The translations under genes were made by a program, and so were the position numbers. A DNA stretch of 64,000 nucleotides from Polynucleobacter sp. AP-Ainpum-60-G11 (lineage in GTDB: Bacteria > Pseudomonadota > Gammaproteobacteria > Burkholderiales > Burkholderiaceae): the NCBI RefSeq assembly GCF_018688375.1, contig NZ_CP061318.1, positions 62,001 through 126,000 of the forward strand. The letters are read 5' to 3'. Positions 19,360 to 30,555 of the stretch are shown in pieces. Position 1 is the first letter of the stretch. Each line of letters begins with the position of its first letter. The notes below the pieces were generated by a model. That model made no database searches. It was not told the origin of the DNA and saw nothing but the letters and a program-made list of their open reading frames with translations.

Positions 19360-21696
19360 ATGGCCCTACCCCCAAAAGACAAGCCGCCCTTAAACCGGCG
19401 AAATACCCGACTACCTGATAGAGGCCCTGGTCAGTCAAGAGCGGGGCAATTTCTGTCAAAGAAATCGGGTGGTAATCCCCTCACAAAAGCACTACTCATT
19501 TTGAGTATGGTTTTTGCGGTGATATTTACGTTGTTGCTGGGCTACGCTTTTCTTATAGCGAAGCCGAATTTGCCAAAGATTTCCGCGCTGGTTGACTACA
19601 ACCCGAAAACACCATTGCGCATCTATACGGCCGACAAGGTCCTGATTGGTGAGTTTGGCGAGGAGCGCCGCAAGGTGATTCCTTTGATCGAGATACCTAA
19701 GAGTATGCGTAACGCAGTCTTGGCCATTGAGGATGATCGCTTTTATTCCCATGGTGGTGTCGACTATGTCGGTATTCTCAGGGCTGCCCTTACCAATTTG
19801 CGGGGCAATCTTTCGCAGGGGGCATCAACCATCACGATGCAGGTAGCCCGGAATTTCTTTCTCAGCAATGAGAAAACCTTCAGTCGCAAAATTTATGAGG
19901 TTCTCTTAGCTTGGGAAATCGAGTCCCAACTAAGCAAAGACAAGATTCTTGAGATTTACATGAATCAAATCTTTTTAGGGCAACGAGCATATGGATTTTC
20001 CAGTGCTGCCCAGATCTATTTTGGTAAAGAGTTAAAAGATATTTCGATTGCTGAGTCAGCAATGTTGGCGGGTTTACCTAAAGCGCCATCAGCATATAAC
20101 CCGGTTAGTAATTTCCGTCGTGCCAAAATTCGCCAGGAATACATCTTGCAACGTATGCGTGATTTGTCTTACATCACTCAAGAGCAATATCAAATCGCCA
20201 TGGCGGAAGAGTTGCATATTCGTGGACTTGGAAATGAATTTAGTACTCGTGCAGATTTTCCGGCCGAGATGGTGCGTCAATTGCTGTTTGCGCAATATGG
20301 TGAGGCAATCTATTCCCAGGGAATTGATGTCTACACCACGATCTTGAAGGCGGATCAGGATGCTGCATATAAGGCAGTGCGCCGAGGTATTTTTGAATAT
20401 GATTTGCGCCACGCATATCGTGGTCCAGAGGGATTTATTGATTTGCCGGAAGATTCTGTGAGGCGTCAACGGGCAATTGATGAGGCCTTATTGGCTTATC
20501 CACAATTAGATGATTTGCAGTCTGGCGTAGTGCTCGATATCAAGCCAAAAGAAATGCTGGTCATGACTTCTACTGGGGATACGATCACGCTCAAAGGTGA
20601 TGGTATGAAGCTAGCTGCTGCTTCTCTAACAGATAGCGCTCAACCCAAAAAGCGTTTACGTCCTGGTGCGATTGTTCGATTGCTTTCTGATGGCGGCGTT
20701 TGGAAGTTAGCCCAGTTGCCGCAAGTTGAAGCCGCCTTTGTATCTATGAATGCAGAGACTGGTGCGATTCTCGCTTTGGTGGGCGGCTTTGATTTCCGTC
20801 GCAATAAATTTAATCACGTTACTCAAGCTCAACGGCAGCCAGGATCTTCTTTTAAGCCATTTATTTACGCTGCTGGAATTGAAAAAGGCTTTTCTCCAAG
20901 CACGATGGTGAACGATGCTCCTTTATCTATTGGCGGGATGGAAACCGGTAGTCAGGCCTGGGAGCCTAAAAATTACGATGGCAAATACGAGGGCTTGATG
21001 CGCTTACGTACTGCTTTAGCAAAATCAAAAAACTTAGTGTCAGTGCGATTAATACGTACTATTGGCCCATCTTATGCCCAAGAATATATTCAGCGCTTTG
21101 GATTTGAGGCTGAGAAGCACCCACCTTATTTAACAATGGCTTTGGGCGCGGGCTCTGTGACGCCTTTGCAAATGGCGTCAGCGTACAGTGTTTTTGCAAA
21201 TGGTGGTTATCGTGTAGACCCTTATTTGATTAATAAGATGACGGACTCAAAAGGTGCGGTGCTGTTTGAGGCCAAACCCACTCAAGCGCGTGAAGATGCA
21301 CCTCGTGTATTGGATGCAAGAACTGCTTTTGTGATGGACAGCATGTTGCAAGAGGTGACAAAAACTGGCACTGCAGCCAGTGCGAGAGCAAAATTAGGTC
21401 GCAATGATATCGCCGGTAAAACAGGTACTACCAATGAATCTCATGATGCTTGGTTTGCGGGATATAACCCAAAGGTCGTAGCGATTGCATGGATTGGCTT
21501 TGATAAACCAGCAAGTCTGGGTGATCGTGAAACTGGTGGTGGGCTCGCTTTACCAATGTGGATCTCCTATATGAGTACGGCGCTAAAGGATGAACCACAA
21601 CAAGGTCGTGAAGTGCCAGCAGGTGTAACTCAGGTTGATGGAGATTGGTTTATTCCTGAGTTTTCTAATAATGGCGGTGTGCGCGAACTTCAGTAG
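19360..21696 (+). CDS. mrcA: Penicillin-binding protein 1A
   Basis: 778 aa. A bifunctional class A PBP that polymerises and cross-links peptidoglycan. A 40-residue basic cytoplasmic start leads to a transmembrane helix (about 45-68), then the glycosyltransferase domain with AIEDDRFYSHGGVD and QGASTITMQVARN, and the transpeptidase domain with the active serine in QPGSSFKPF (about residue 499), the second motif SKN and the KTGTT motif near residue 687. No ribosome binding site precedes the start; TATAAT is the only upstream signal. Divergent from the pil locus, the usual ponA/pil arrangement in betaproteobacteria. A 7-bp hairpin (21683-21701) spans the stop codon. Confidence 0.95.
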   Translation: MALPPKDKPPLNRRNTRLPDRGPGQSRAGQFLSKKSGGNPLTKALLILSMVFAVIFTLLLGYAFLIAKPNLPKISALVDYNPKTPLRIYTADKVLIGEFGEERRKVIPLIEIPKSMRNAVLAIEDDRFYSHGGVDYVGILRAALTNLRGNLSQGASTITMQVARNFFLSNEKTFSRKIYEVLLAWEIESQLSKDKILEIYMNQIFLGQRAYGFSSAAQIYFGKELKDISIAESAMLAGLPKAPSAYNPVSNFRRAKIRQEYILQRMRDLSYITQEQYQIAMAEELHIRGLGNEFSTRADFPAEMVRQLLFAQYGEAIYSQGIDVYTTILKADQDAAYKAVRRGIFEYDLRHAYRGPEGFIDLPEDSVRRQRAIDEALLAYPQLDDLQSGVVLDIKPKEMLVMTSTGDTITLKGDGMKLAAASLTDSAQPKKRLRPGAIVRLLSDGGVWKLAQLPQVEAAFVSMNAETGAILALVGGFDFRRNKFNHVTQAQRQPGSSFKPFIYAAGIEKGFSPSTMVNDAPLSIGGMETGSQAWEPKNYDGKYEGLMRLRTALAKSKNLVSVRLIRTIGPSYAQEYIQRFGFEAEKHPPYLTMALGAGSVTPLQMASAYSVFANGGYRVDPYLINKMTDSKGAVLFEAKPTQAREDAPRVLDARTAFVMDSMLQEVTKTGTAASARAKLGRNDIAGKTGTTNESHDAWFAGYNPKVVAIAWIGFDKPASLGDRETGGGLALPMWISYMSTALKDEPQQGREVPAGVTQVDGDWFIPEFSNNGGVRELQ

Positions 21697-21708
21697 TTCG
21701 CTTTAGCA

Positions 21709-22407
21709 ATGGCAAGGCTAGCTCGTACCATTATTCCCGGCCAAGCAATGCATGTCATGGTCCGTGGCAATAATCGGGAAATACTCTTCTTTAATGATGC
21801 AGATCGCCGTATCTATTTAGATTGGCTCAGGGAAGCCGCTAAACAGTTTGGGAGTGCTGTGCATGCTTTTGCTTTGATGCCCAATCATGTTCATCTATTG
21901 ATGACTCCGCAAAACGTAGATTCGCTCGCAAAAACGATGCAATCTTTAGGTAGACGTTATGCCCAGTATTTCAATCAGCAGCATCATCGCTCAGGAACGA
22001 TTTGGGAGGGTCGCTATCGTTCCTCGCTAATAGATCCCGAATATTTTTTGCGCTGCCAACGCTATATCGAGCTCAACCCAGTCAGAGCCGGTTTTGAATC
22101 TAGTCCTCAGGATTCCACTTGGACTAGTTTTGCTTGCCATATCGGTGGCAATGCAGAGCCTTGGTTGGTTGATCACCAGCACTTCTGGAGCTTAGGTAAT
22201 ACCCCTTTTGAAAGACAAATGGCCTGGTCTGCGTTTGTGAAGGATGGCGCTCCTCACTGGGAGGATCGTCAGATTACTGAAGCATTGGTGAGGTCTAAGC
22301 CCTGGGTAAGTGATATTTATGCTAAAAAGTTGTTTAAGGATAATCCTGACCTGACACTGATGCGCCACCGTGGACGACCTAAGAAATTAATTCAATTAAA
22401 TCAGTAA
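21709..22407 (+). CDS. REP-associated tyrosine transposase (Y1_Tnp, RAYT)
   Basis: 232 aa. A single-strand transposase-like protein of the IS200-related Y1 family. The HUH metal motif is in MPNHVHLLM (H60 and H62), and the probable catalytic tyrosine is Y119 in RCQRYIELNPVRAGF. The C-terminal part (about residues 150-232, basic end RHRGRPKK) is the extension seen in RAYTs. RAYTs are usually single-copy domesticated genes linked to REP palindromes. Here a 10-bp inverted repeat lies 54 bases downstream. It starts 12 bases after mrcA and may be transcribed with it. Confidence 0.88.
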   Translation: MARLARTIIPGQAMHVMVRGNNREILFFNDADRRIYLDWLREAAKQFGSAVHAFALMPNHVHLLMTPQNVDSLAKTMQSLGRRYAQYFNQQHHRSGTIWEGRYRSSLIDPEYFLRCQRYIELNPVRAGFESSPQDSTWTSFACHIGGNAEPWLVDHQHFWSLGNTPFERQMAWSAFVKDGAPHWEDRQITEALVRSKPWVSDIYAKKLFKDNPDLTLMRHRGRPKKLIQLNQ

Positions 22408-22460
22408 CTTAAAGATGTAATGCGGCATAAGGCCGTTCAGTAGCCAAACCTTAGAATTTT

Positions 22461-22519
22461 ACTCTGTCCCTTTTTTAGTAAATCATTTTGGTGCTCTCCC
22501 AATTTAAATGGGACAGAGT
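22461..22519. repeat. REP-like inverted repeat next to the RAYT gene
   Basis: ACTCTGTCCC (22461-22470) and its exact reverse complement GGGACAGAGT (22510-22519) are separated by 39 bases that contain further partial complementarity (AGTAAAT and ATTTAAAT). The pair lies between the RAYT gene and the gltB promoter. The link to the RAYT is inferred from position; only one copy is visible in the window. Confidence 0.55.
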
Positions 22520-22532
22520 CATTTTATTTCTA

Positions 22533-22561
22533 TTGCATCAGCATGGGTATTCACCTATATT
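22533..22561 (+). promoter_or_regulatory. Candidate sigma70 promoter of gltBD
   Basis: TTGCAT (22533-22538), a 17-base spacer and TATATT (22556-22561). Transcription would start near 22568, giving a leader of about 40 bases before the chosen gltB start. The -35 box begins 14 bases after the REP-like repeat. Confidence 0.6.
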
Positions 22562-22606
22562 GGATCCTCCAAAAGTAATCAGGCCCCCAGGGCAAACGGA
22601 AATACC

Positions 22607-25600
22607 ATGACTACACAAATGAATACAGACCTTCGTCCAATCGCACAGGGTCTATACGATCCACAAAATGAGCATGATGCTTGCGGTGTAGGATTCGTCG
22701 CACACATCAAGGGCAAAAAGTCGCATGAGATTGTTGCTCAAGGATTGAAAATTCTTGAGAATTTGGATCACCGGGGAGCGGTTGGTGCTGACCCACTAAT
22801 GGGTGATGGCGCAGGAATATTGATTCAGGTCCCCGATACTTTATATCGCGAAGAAATGGCAAAACAGGGAATCGAGCTGCCACCGTTCGGTGAGTACGGT
22901 GTCGGCATGATTTTCTTGCCCAAGGAGAATGCCTCCCGTTTGGCTTGCGAACAAGAATTGGAGCGGACTGTTCGTTTAGAAGGTCAAGTTGTTTTGGGTT
23001 GGAGAGACGTTCCGATTGATGTGAAGTTGCCGATGTCTCCAACAGTGCAAATGACAGAACCATTTATTCGTCAAATTTTTATTGGACGTGGGCGCGACAT
23101 CATGACAACCGATGCGCTTGAGCGTAAGTTGTATGTGATTCGTAAAACTGCCAGCCACGCAATTCAAGATTTACATTTGAAGCACGGCAAAGAATATTTT
23201 GTAGCATCGATGTCGGCTCGCACCATTGTTTATAAGGGTTTGCTGTTGGCGAACCAAGTGGGTGCGTACTATAAAGATTTACAAGACTCACGCACTGTAT
23301 CCGCATTAGCTTTAGTGCATCAACGTTTCTCCACCAATACTTTCCCAGCTTGGGAGTTGGCTCACCCATACCGCATGATTGCGCACAACGGTGAAATCAA
23401 TACAGTTAAAGGTAACGTAAACTGGGTGAACGCTCGCGAGGGTGCGATTAGTTCACCAGTATTGGGAGATGATCTTAAAAAATTATGGCCGCTGATTTAT
23501 CCAGGCCAGTCTGATACGGCCTGTTTTGATAACTGCTTAGAGTTATTAGTGATGTCAGGCTATCCATTAGCGCAAGCCATGATGATGATGATTCCAGAAG
23601 CATGGGAGCAACATTCATTGATGGATGAAAATCGCCGCGCATTTTATGAATACCATGCAGCAATGATGGAGCCATGGGATGGACCAGCAGCCATGGCGTT
23701 TACTGACGGTCGTCAAATTGGTGCCACTTTGGATCGCAATGGTTTGCGTCCAGCTCGCTACTACGTGACTGATGATGATTTAGTCATCATGGGTTCTGAG
23801 GCGGGTGTATTGCCGATTCCAGAGAGCAAGATTGTTCAAAAATGGCGCTTGCAACCAGGCAAGATGTTCATGATTGATATGGAACAGGGTCGCATTATTG
23901 ACGACGTTGAATTAAAGGATGCCGTTTCTAAGGCCAAGCCATACAAGAGCTGGATCGATGCAGTACGCGTGAAGCTTGATGAAGTTGATGCAAGTAAAGA
24001 TGACCTGGTTGATGAAAAAAATACTATTCGCCCAGCGGCAAAATTATTAGATCGTCAGCAAGCTTTTGGTTATACCCAAGAAGATATTAAGTACCTGATG
24101 GCACCAATGGCCATGAATGGTGAAGAGGCGATTGGATCGATGGGCAACGATAGCCCATTAGCCGTGCTCTCCAATAAGAACAAGCCCCTCTATAACTATT
24201 TCAAGCAATTGTTTGCACAGGTGACCAATCCTCCGATTGACTCTATCCGTGAAAACATGGTGATGTCTTTAGTGTCTTTCATCGGACCTAAGCCGAATTT
24301 GTTGGACACCAACAACATCAACCCACCAATGCGCTTAGAAGTAAGTCAGCCGATTTTAGATTTTGACGATATGACCAAAATTCGTCATATCGGCCACTAC
24401 ACCAATGGAAAGTTCCGTTCATACGAGTTGGATATTTGCTACCCAGCATCTTGGGGCAAAGCTGGCATTGAGGCACGCTTAGCATCTTTGTGTGCCGAAG
24501 CGGCGGATGCAGTGCGCTCTGGTTACAACATCTTGATCGTGAGCGATCGTCAGGTTGATGAACAGCATGTCGCTATTCCAGCATTGTTAGCAACTTCAGC
24601 GATTCATCAGCACTTAGTGGAAAAAGGTTTGCGTACAAGCGTTGGTCTCGTGGTTGAAACTGGTAGCGCGCGTGAGACACATCACTTCGCACTTTTGGCC
24701 GGTTATGGTGCAGAAGCAGTTCATCCGTACTTGGCAATGGAAACTTTGGCTGAAATGGCTAAAGGTTTGTCTGGCGATCTGTCAGCAGAAAAAGCCGTAA
24801 AGAATTTTGTTAAAGCGGTTGGTAAGGGCTTACAAAAAGTGATGTCCAAAATGGGCATCTCTACTTACATGTCTTACACCGGCTCACAGATCTTTGAGGC
24901 GATTGGTTTAAATAAAGACGTCATTGATCATTACTTCAAGGGTACACCTTCTAATGTGGGCGGTATCGGTGTATTTGAGATTGCTGAAGAAGCTTTGCGC
25001 ATGCATCAGTCCGCATTTGGCAATGACCCAGTGTTGACCAATATGCTCGAGGCGGGTGGTGAGTATGCTTTCCGTATTCGCGGTGAGAATCACATGTGGA
25101 CTCCAGATACGATTGCAAAGTTACAGCACTCCACTCGTATTGGTATCGAGAAGGGTTATCAAACCTATAAAGAGTATGCCAACATCATCAATGACCAAAC
25201 CAAACGTCAGATGACATTGCGTGGCTTGTTTGAGTTCAAGATTGATCCAGCTAAAGCAATTCCATTGGATGAAGTCGAGTCTGCAAAAGAAATCGTTAAA
25301 CGTTTTGCAACGGGTGCAATGTCTTTAGGATCTATTTCCACTGAAGCGCATGCAACTTTGGCAATTGCCATGAACCGTATTGGCGGTAAGTCGAATACGG
25401 GTGAGGGTGGCGAAGATCCAAATCGTTATGTGAATGAACTTAAAGGCATCCCAATTAAGAAGGGTGAAACCTTAGCCAGCATTTTGGGTAGCGATGTTGT
25501 TGAAGCAAACATTCCTTTGCTCGATGGCGACTCACTGCGCTCCAGAATTAAGCAGGTTGCTTCAGGCCGTTTCGGTGTTACTACTGAGTATCTCCGCTCT

Positions 25601-27352
25601 GCTGATCAGATTCAGATCAAAATGGCTCAAGGCGCCAAGCCAGGTGAAGGCGGTCAGTTGCCAGGCGGCAAAGTTTCTGATTACATTGGTAAGTTGCGCT
25701 TCTCAGTGCCAGGCGTTGGTTTGATTTCTCCTCCTCCGCATCACGATATTTACTCCATTGAAGATATTGCTCAATTGATTCACGATCTGAAGAACGTGAA
25801 TCCAGCAGCTGACGTATCTGTGAAGTTAGTTTCTGAGGTGGGTGTTGGTACGATTGCAGCCGGTGTTGCCAAGGCGAAAGCAGATCATGTGGTGATCGCT
25901 GGTCATGACGGCGGTACAGGGGCATCACCACTCTCTTCCATTAAGCATGCTGGTTCCCCGTGGGAATTAGGCTTGGCTGAAACTCAACAAACATTAGTCC
26001 TTAATGGCTTGCGTAGCCGTATTCGTGTGCAAGCCGATGGTCAAATGAAAACTGGTCGCGATGTCGTAATCGGTGCATTGTTGGGCGCAGATGAGTTTGG
26101 TTTTGCAACAGCGCCATTGGTTGTTGAGGGTTGCATCATGATGCGTAAGTGTCATTTAAATACCTGCCCAGTTGGCGTTGCGACACAAGATCCTGAGTTG
26201 CGCAAAAAGTTCTCTGGTAAGCCAGAGCATGTTGTGAACTTCTTCTTCTTTATTGCCGAAGAAGTGCGCGAGATTATGGCTCAGTTAGGCATTCGTAAGT
26301 TTGATGATTTGATTGGTCGCGTTGATTTCTTGGATACCCGAAAAGGTATTGAGAACTGGAAAGTACATGGTTTGGATTTCAGCAAGATTTTTGCTGAGCC
26401 AGCGGTGGCTAAAGATGTGCCACGTTATCAAGTGTTGACTCAAGATCACGGTTTGGATAGTGCGCTCGATAACATTCTGATTGAGAAGAGTGAGCCTGCA
26501 TTACAGCGTGGCGAGAAAGTCTCCTTTATTGTTCCGGTGAAGAACGTCAACCGTACTGTTGGTGCAATGCTCTCCGGAGAAATCGCCCAGCGTTATGGTC
26601 ATGCTGGTTTGCCTGATGACACGATTCATATTCAATTGAACGGGACTGCTGGTCAAAGTTTTGCTGCCTTCTTGGCGCGTGGCATTACTTTGGACTTGGT
26701 TGGTGACGGTAATGACTATGTTGGCAAGGGCTTATCTGGTGGACGTGTGATTGTGCGAGCACCACATGAGTTCCGTGGCGATACAGCAAAGAACATTATT
26801 GTTGGAAACACTGTCCTCTATGGTGCTATTGGAGGTGAAGCATTCTTCAATGGTGTGGCTGGCGAGCGTTTTGCAGTTCGTAATTCTGGTGCAACAACTG
26901 TTGTTGAGGGTACTGGCGATCACGGCTGTGAATACATGACTGGCGGTACTGTAGTGGTGTTGGGCGCAACGGGCCGTAACTTTGCAGCAGGTATGAGCGG
27001 CGGTATTGCTTATGTTTATGACGAAGATGGACTCTTTGAGAAGCGTTGTAATACCAGCATGGCAACTTTGGAAAAAGTGTTGCCTTCCGCTGAGCAAATT
27101 GCCAAGATGCCTCAGTCAGAGTGGCATGCCCCTGTTGATGTGAAGGATGGTGGTGAGCGTATGACTGATGAGCAAATTCTGAAGGGCTTGATCGAGCGTC
27201 ATTTCCGCCATACTGGTTCAGAGCGTGCAAAAGCGCTCTTAGCTGATTGGGAAAATGCCCGCAGTCGTTTTGTGAAAGTGCTACCAACCGAGTACAAACG
27301 TGCTCTAGGTGAGTTGTGGGAAAAAGCGCAAAACAAAACTGTAGCTGCGTAA
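22607..27352 (+). CDS. gltB: Glutamate synthase (NADPH) large chain
   Basis: 1581 aa from the ATG at 22607. A frame extending to 22508 would cross the promoter and repeat. With GltD it makes two glutamates from glutamine and 2-oxoglutarate. A short propeptide precedes the nucleophile cysteine of the class II amidotransferase domain (EHDACGVGF, about residue 26). The FMN/synthase domain follows, with the 3Fe-4S cysteines in [15 protein letters not shown], and then the C-terminal beta-helix domain ([30 protein letters not shown]). gltD follows after 47 bases. Confidence 0.97.
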   Translation: MTTQMNTDLRPIAQGLYDPQNEHDACGVGFVAHIKGKKSHEIVAQGLKILENLDHRGAVGADPLMGDGAGILIQVPDTLYREEMAKQGIELPPFGEYGVGMIFLPKENASRLACEQELERTVRLEGQVVLGWRDVPIDVKLPMSPTVQMTEPFIRQIFIGRGRDIMTTDALERKLYVIRKTASHAIQDLHLKHGKEYFVASMSARTIVYKGLLLANQVGAYYKDLQDSRTVSALALVHQRFSTNTFPAWELAHPYRMIAHNGEINTVKGNVNWVNAREGAISSPVLGDDLKKLWPLIYPGQSDTACFDNCLELLVMSGYPLAQAMMMMIPEAWEQHSLMDENRRAFYEYHAAMMEPWDGPAAMAFTDGRQIGATLDRNGLRPARYYVTDDDLVIMGSEAGVLPIPESKIVQKWRLQPGKMFMIDMEQGRIIDDVELKDAVSKAKPYKSWIDAVRVKLDEVDASKDDLVDEKNTIRPAAKLLDRQQAFGYTQEDIKYLMAPMAMNGEEAIGSMGNDSPLAVLSNKNKPLYNYFKQLFAQVTNPPIDSIRENMVMSLVSFIGPKPNLLDTNNINPPMRLEVSQPILDFDDMTKIRHIGHYTNGKFRSYELDICYPASWGKAGIEARLASLCAEAADAVRSGYNILIVSDRQVDEQHVAIPALLATSAIHQHLVEKGLRTSVGLVVETGSARETHHFALLAGYGAEAVHPYLAMETLAEMAKGLSGDLSAEKAVKNFVKAVGKGLQKVMSKMGISTYMSYTGSQIFEAIGLNKDVIDHYFKGTPSNVGGIGVFEIAEEALRMHQSAFGNDPVLTNMLEAGGEYAFRIRGENHMWTPDTIAKLQHSTRIGIEKGYQTYKEYANIINDQTKRQMTLRGLFEFKIDPAKAIPLDEVESAKEIVKRFATGAMSLGSISTEAHATLAIAMNRIGGKSNTGEGGEDPNRYVNELKGIPIKKGETLASILGSDVVEANIPLLDGDSLRSRIKQVASGRFGVTTEYLRSADQIQIKMAQGAKPGEGGQLPGGKVSDYIGKLRFSVPGVGLISPPPHHDIYSIEDIAQLIHDLKNVNPAADVSVKLVSEVGVGTIAAGVAKAKADHVVIAGHDGGTGASPLSSIKHAGSPWELGLAETQQTLVLNGLRSRIRVQADGQMKTGRDVVIGALLGADEFGFATAPLVVEGCIMMRKCHLNTCPVGVATQDPELRKKFSGKPEHVVNFFFFIAEEVREIMAQLGIRKFDDLIGRVDFLDTRKGIENWKVHGLDFSKIFAEPAVAKDVPRYQVLTQDHGLDSALDNILIEKSEPALQRGEKVSFIVPVKNVNRTVGAMLSGEIAQRYGHAGLPDDTIHIQLNGTAGQSFAAFLARGITLDLVGDGNDYVGKGLSGGRVIVRAPHEFRGDTAKNIIVGNTVLYGAIGGEAFFNGVAGERFAVRNSGATTVVEGTGDHGCEYMTGGTVVVLGATGRNFAAGMSGGIAYVYDEDGLFEKRCNTSMATLEKVLPSAEQIAKMPQSEWHAPVDVKDGGERMTDEQILKGLIERHFRHTGSERAKALLADWENARSRFVKVLPTEYKRALGELWEKAQNKTVAA

Positions 27353-27399
27353 GTTGCTTAATTAATAAAAACATTAAGAAAAGATATTAAGGATTCGAT

Positions 27400-28863
27400 A
27401 TGGGTAAGGTCACTGGATTTATGGAGTTTGAGCGCGTAGATGAAACCTACGAAGCTCCCGTTAAACGCCTCCATCACTACAAAGAGTTCGTTGCAGCATT
27501 AACGGATGACGAAGCCAAAGTGCAGGGTGCGCGCTGCATGGATTGCGGCATTCCGTTTTGCAATAATGGATGCCCTGTAAATAACATCATCCCCGACTTT
27601 AATGACTTGGTGTTTCATAATGATTGGAAGAATGCATTAGATGTTTTGCAATCCACCAATAACTTCCCTGAGTTCACCGGCCGCATTTGTCCTGCACCCT
27701 GCGAAGCTGCCTGTACCTTGGGCATTAATAGTGACGCAGTTGGCATTAAGTCTATCGAGCACGCCATTATTGATAAGGGTTGGGAAAATGGCTGGGTTAA
27801 GCCACAACCATCCAAAACTAAGACTGGTAAGAAAGTAGCAGTTGTTGGTGGTGGTCCTGCTGGTATGGCGACTGCTCAGCAATTAGCGCGTGTTGGTCAC
27901 GACGTTACTGTGTTTGAGAAGAATGATCGCGTTGGCGGATTGTTACGCTACGGTATTCCTGATTTCAAAATGGAAAAGTGGTTGATCGACCGTCGTGTTG
28001 AGCAAATGCAAGCTGAAGGCGTGAAATTTGAGACCGGTGTATTTGTTGGAAAAGAAGCCATTGGGGCTGAAGTAAAAAACTATTCAACAAAAACAGTTTC
28101 TCCTGATCAGTTGATGAAAGACTTTGACGCTGTTGTTATCAGCGGCGGATCAGAGCAGCCGCGGGATTTGCCATTGCCTGGTCGTGAGTTGAAGGGCGTT
28201 CACTATGCCTTGGAATTCTTAATTCCACAGAACAAAGAAAACGCAGGTGATTTCAAAAACGAAATTTCTGCAGCTGGTAAGCATGTCGTGGTGATTGGTG
28301 GCGGTGATACTGGGTCTGATTGCGTAGGTACTTCCAATCGTCATGGCGCCGCCAAGATTACCCAGTTTGAATTGTTGCCGCAGCCACCAGAGACTGAAAA
28401 CAAGCCTTTGGTATGGCCTTACTGGCCAACCAAGTTACGCACATCTTCTTCGCACGAAGAAGGTTGTGAGCGTGATTGGTCTGTTGCTACAAAGCGTTTT
28501 GAGGGCAAAGATGGCAAATTAGAGAAATTAATCTGCGTTCGCTTGGAGTGGAAAGACGGCAAGATGTCAGAAATGCCAAACTCTGAGTTTGAGATTAAGG
28601 CGGATCTGGTTTTCTTGGCGATGGGCTTTGTATCACCTGCGGCTCAAGTTCTCAATGCCTTTGGTGTTGAAAAAGACGTTCGCGGCAATGCAAAAGCTAC
28701 TGTTGATGGCCAAAATGCGTATCAAACCAATGTTCCTAAGGTATTTGCTGCAGGCGATATGCGTCGTGGGCAATCTTTGGTTGTTTGGGCAATTCGTGAG
28801 GGCCGTCAGGCCGCCCAGGCGGTAGATGAGTATTTGATGGGGTCTTCTGTTTTGCCGCGATAA
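27400..28863 (+). CDS. gltD: Glutamate synthase (NADPH) small chain
   Basis: 487 aa. It passes electrons from NADPH through FAD and 4Fe-4S clusters to GltB. The N-terminal cysteine clusters are [13 protein letters not shown] (about residues 46-58) and CPAPCEAAC (about 96-104). The FAD site is [16 protein letters not shown] (about residue 148), and the NADPH-binding GGGDTGSDC lies near residue 302. Typical gltBD pair; mlaF follows after 10 bases. Confidence 0.97.
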   Translation: MGKVTGFMEFERVDETYEAPVKRLHHYKEFVAALTDDEAKVQGARCMDCGIPFCNNGCPVNNIIPDFNDLVFHNDWKNALDVLQSTNNFPEFTGRICPAPCEAACTLGINSDAVGIKSIEHAIIDKGWENGWVKPQPSKTKTGKKVAVVGGGPAGMATAQQLARVGHDVTVFEKNDRVGGLLRYGIPDFKMEKWLIDRRVEQMQAEGVKFETGVFVGKEAIGAEVKNYSTKTVSPDQLMKDFDAVVISGGSEQPRDLPLPGRELKGVHYALEFLIPQNKENAGDFKNEISAAGKHVVVIGGGDTGSDCVGTSNRHGAAKITQFELLPQPPETENKPLVWPYWPTKLRTSSSHEEGCERDWSVATKRFEGKDGKLEKLICVRLEWKDGKMSEMPNSEFEIKADLVFLAMGFVSPAAQVLNAFGVEKDVRGNAKATVDGQNAYQTNVPKVFAAGDMRRGQSLVVWAIREGRQAAQAVDEYLMGSSVLPR

Positions 28864-28873
28864 TATCGAGCAT

Positions 28874-29740
28874 ATGAACAGTGGCCATGCCAACTCGGTG
28901 GAAGTGAAGCAAAAAACCTCTAGTGGTGGCCATGGCGAAGTTGTCGTTCAAATTAAGGACGTTAACTTTTCCTATGCCCCTGGTGAGCGGCAAATTTTAT
29001 CGGGACTCAATATGGAGTTCCGTCGCGGCCAAGTTGTTGCAGTAATGGGCGGCTCCGGTTGTGGCAAGACAACTATTCTGAGACTCATCGGCGGCCAGTT
29101 CGCCGCGCAGTCTGGTCAAGTTTTATTCGAAGGCCATGACATTGGCAAAATGAACGGCACTGAATTGATGGCTGCCCGACGTCGCATGGGAATGCTCTTT
29201 CAGTTTGGCGCACTCTTTACTGATCTCAGTGTTTTTGAAAACGTCGCCTTTCCTTTGCGTGAGCACACCGATTTAAGTGAAGAGCTATTGCGCTCTTTAG
29301 TGTTGATGAAGCTCAATGCAGTTGGCTTGCGTGGTGCACGCGATTTGATGCCTGCACAAATCTCTGGCGGTATGGCACGTCGTGTTGCTTTGGCAAGAGC
29401 GATTGCACTTGATCCCCCGTTGATCATGTACGACGAGCCGTTTGCTGGCTTGGATCCGATTTCTTTAGGAATTACAGCACGCTTGATTCGGGATTTGAAT
29501 CAAGCTCTGGGCGCGACCAGCTTATTGGTTACGCATGATGTTGAAGAGACTTTTGAAATTGCCGATTACGTTTATTTCATTGCCAATGGTCGTATTGGCG
29601 CTGAAGGAACTCCTGAAGAGTTAAGTAGATCAAGCGATCCTTTTGTACGTCAATTCCTCGATGCATCACCGGATGGCCCTGTGCCATTCCACTATCCAGG
29701 CCAAAGCCTCGCAGAAGATTTTGGGGTGAGCCTGAAATGA
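28874..29740 (+). CDS. mlaF: Phospholipid transport ABC ATP-binding protein MlaF
   Basis: 288 aa. ATPase of the MlaFEDB complex, which moves phospholipids between the inner and outer membranes. Walker A is GGSGCGKTT (about residue 55), the ABC signature is ISGGMARRVALARA, and Walker B is LIMYDEPFAGLDP. The mla order here is F-E-D-A-C-B, with the outer-membrane component MlaA inside the operon as is common in betaproteobacteria. The ATGA overlap with mlaE suggests tight coupling. Confidence 0.95.
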   Translation: MNSGHANSVEVKQKTSSGGHGEVVVQIKDVNFSYAPGERQILSGLNMEFRRGQVVAVMGGSGCGKTTILRLIGGQFAAQSGQVLFEGHDIGKMNGTELMAARRRMGMLFQFGALFTDLSVFENVAFPLREHTDLSEELLRSLVLMKLNAVGLRGARDLMPAQISGGMARRVALARAIALDPPLIMYDEPFAGLDPISLGITARLIRDLNQALGATSLLVTHDVEETFEIADYVYFIANGRIGAEGTPEELSRSSDPFVRQFLDASPDGPVPFHYPGQSLAEDFGVSLK

Positions 29741-30534
29741 GCATGCTCCATAAAGCCATAGACCTTTTCGGTGATCTTGGATTTTTTATTCGTCGTAACT
29801 TAACGAGTCTTGGCCTTGCTGCCCGCATGTTTTCTGCAGTGATTTGGCGCTCTGGCTTTTTATTAAAAAGACCCCGCTTAGTTTCTGATCAGATTTTGTT
29901 TGTTGGAAATCACTCGTTTGTCATCATTGCGGTATCTGGTTTATTTGTTGGTTTTGTCTTGGGTCTGCAGGGTTATTACACGCTCAATCGTTATGGCTCA
30001 GAGCAGGCTTTGGGTTTATTGGTTGCGCTATCGCTCACTCGTGAATTGGGCCCAGTGATTACGGCCCTCCTATTTGCTGGTCGCGCTGGAACCTCCCTTA
30101 CCGCCGAGATTGGTTTGATGAAGGCTGGTGAGCAGCTTAGCGCTATGGAAATGATGGCCGTCGATCCGCTGAGTCGCGTGATAGCACCGCGCTTGTGGGC
30201 TGGCATTATTGCGATGCCGATTTTGGCGACGATCTTTACGGCTGTTGGTGTGATGGGCGGGTACTTCGTTGGAGTCCCATTAATTGGCGTGGACTCCGGT
30301 GCTTTCTGGTCACAGATGCAGGGCGGGGTTGATCTCTTTTCCGATATTGGCAATGGCCTGATTAAGAGCCTAGTGTTTGGTGTGGCAGTGACTTTTATTG
30401 CCCTGTATCAGGGCTATGAGGCAAAACCAACGCCTGAGGGCGTATCGCAAGCTACCACTAGAACAGTGGTGATTTCTTCTTTATCGGTTTTAGCATTGGA
30501 CTTCTTGCTCACCGCGATGATGTTCTCGAATTAG
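29737..30534 (+). CDS. mlaE: Phospholipid transport permease MlaE
   Basis: 265 aa inner-membrane protein with about five hydrophobic segments. Family residues include GLFVGFVLGLQGYYTL, LTRELGPVITALLFAGRAGTSLTAEIG and the C-terminal YQGYEAKPTPEGVSQATTRTVV. It forms the membrane channel of the Mla transporter with MlaF and MlaD. It overlaps mlaF by 4 bases and is followed by mlaD after 21. Confidence 0.96.
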   Translation: MSMLHKAIDLFGDLGFFIRRNLTSLGLAARMFSAVIWRSGFLLKRPRLVSDQILFVGNHSFVIIAVSGLFVGFVLGLQGYYTLNRYGSEQALGLLVALSLTRELGPVITALLFAGRAGTSLTAEIGLMKAGEQLSAMEMMAVDPLSRVIAPRLWAGIIAMPILATIFTAVGVMGGYFVGVPLIGVDSGAFWSQMQGGVDLFSDIGNGLIKSLVFGVAVTFIALYQGYEAKPTPEGVSQATTRTVVISSLSVLALDFLLTAMMFSN

Positions 30535-30555
30535 AAAGAATAAACTGGGACTCTT

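Noticed and set aside
22508-22606. N-terminal extension of gltB from an upstream ATG
   Set aside because: It would cross the inverted repeat and the promoter, and GltB's nucleophile cysteine lies about 25 residues after the chosen start, the normal propeptide length.
26847-27374. 175-codon open frame on the minus strand over the gltB 3' end
   Set aside because: The product is His/Gln-rich with no family likeness, and it is opposite the conserved GltB beta-helix domain.
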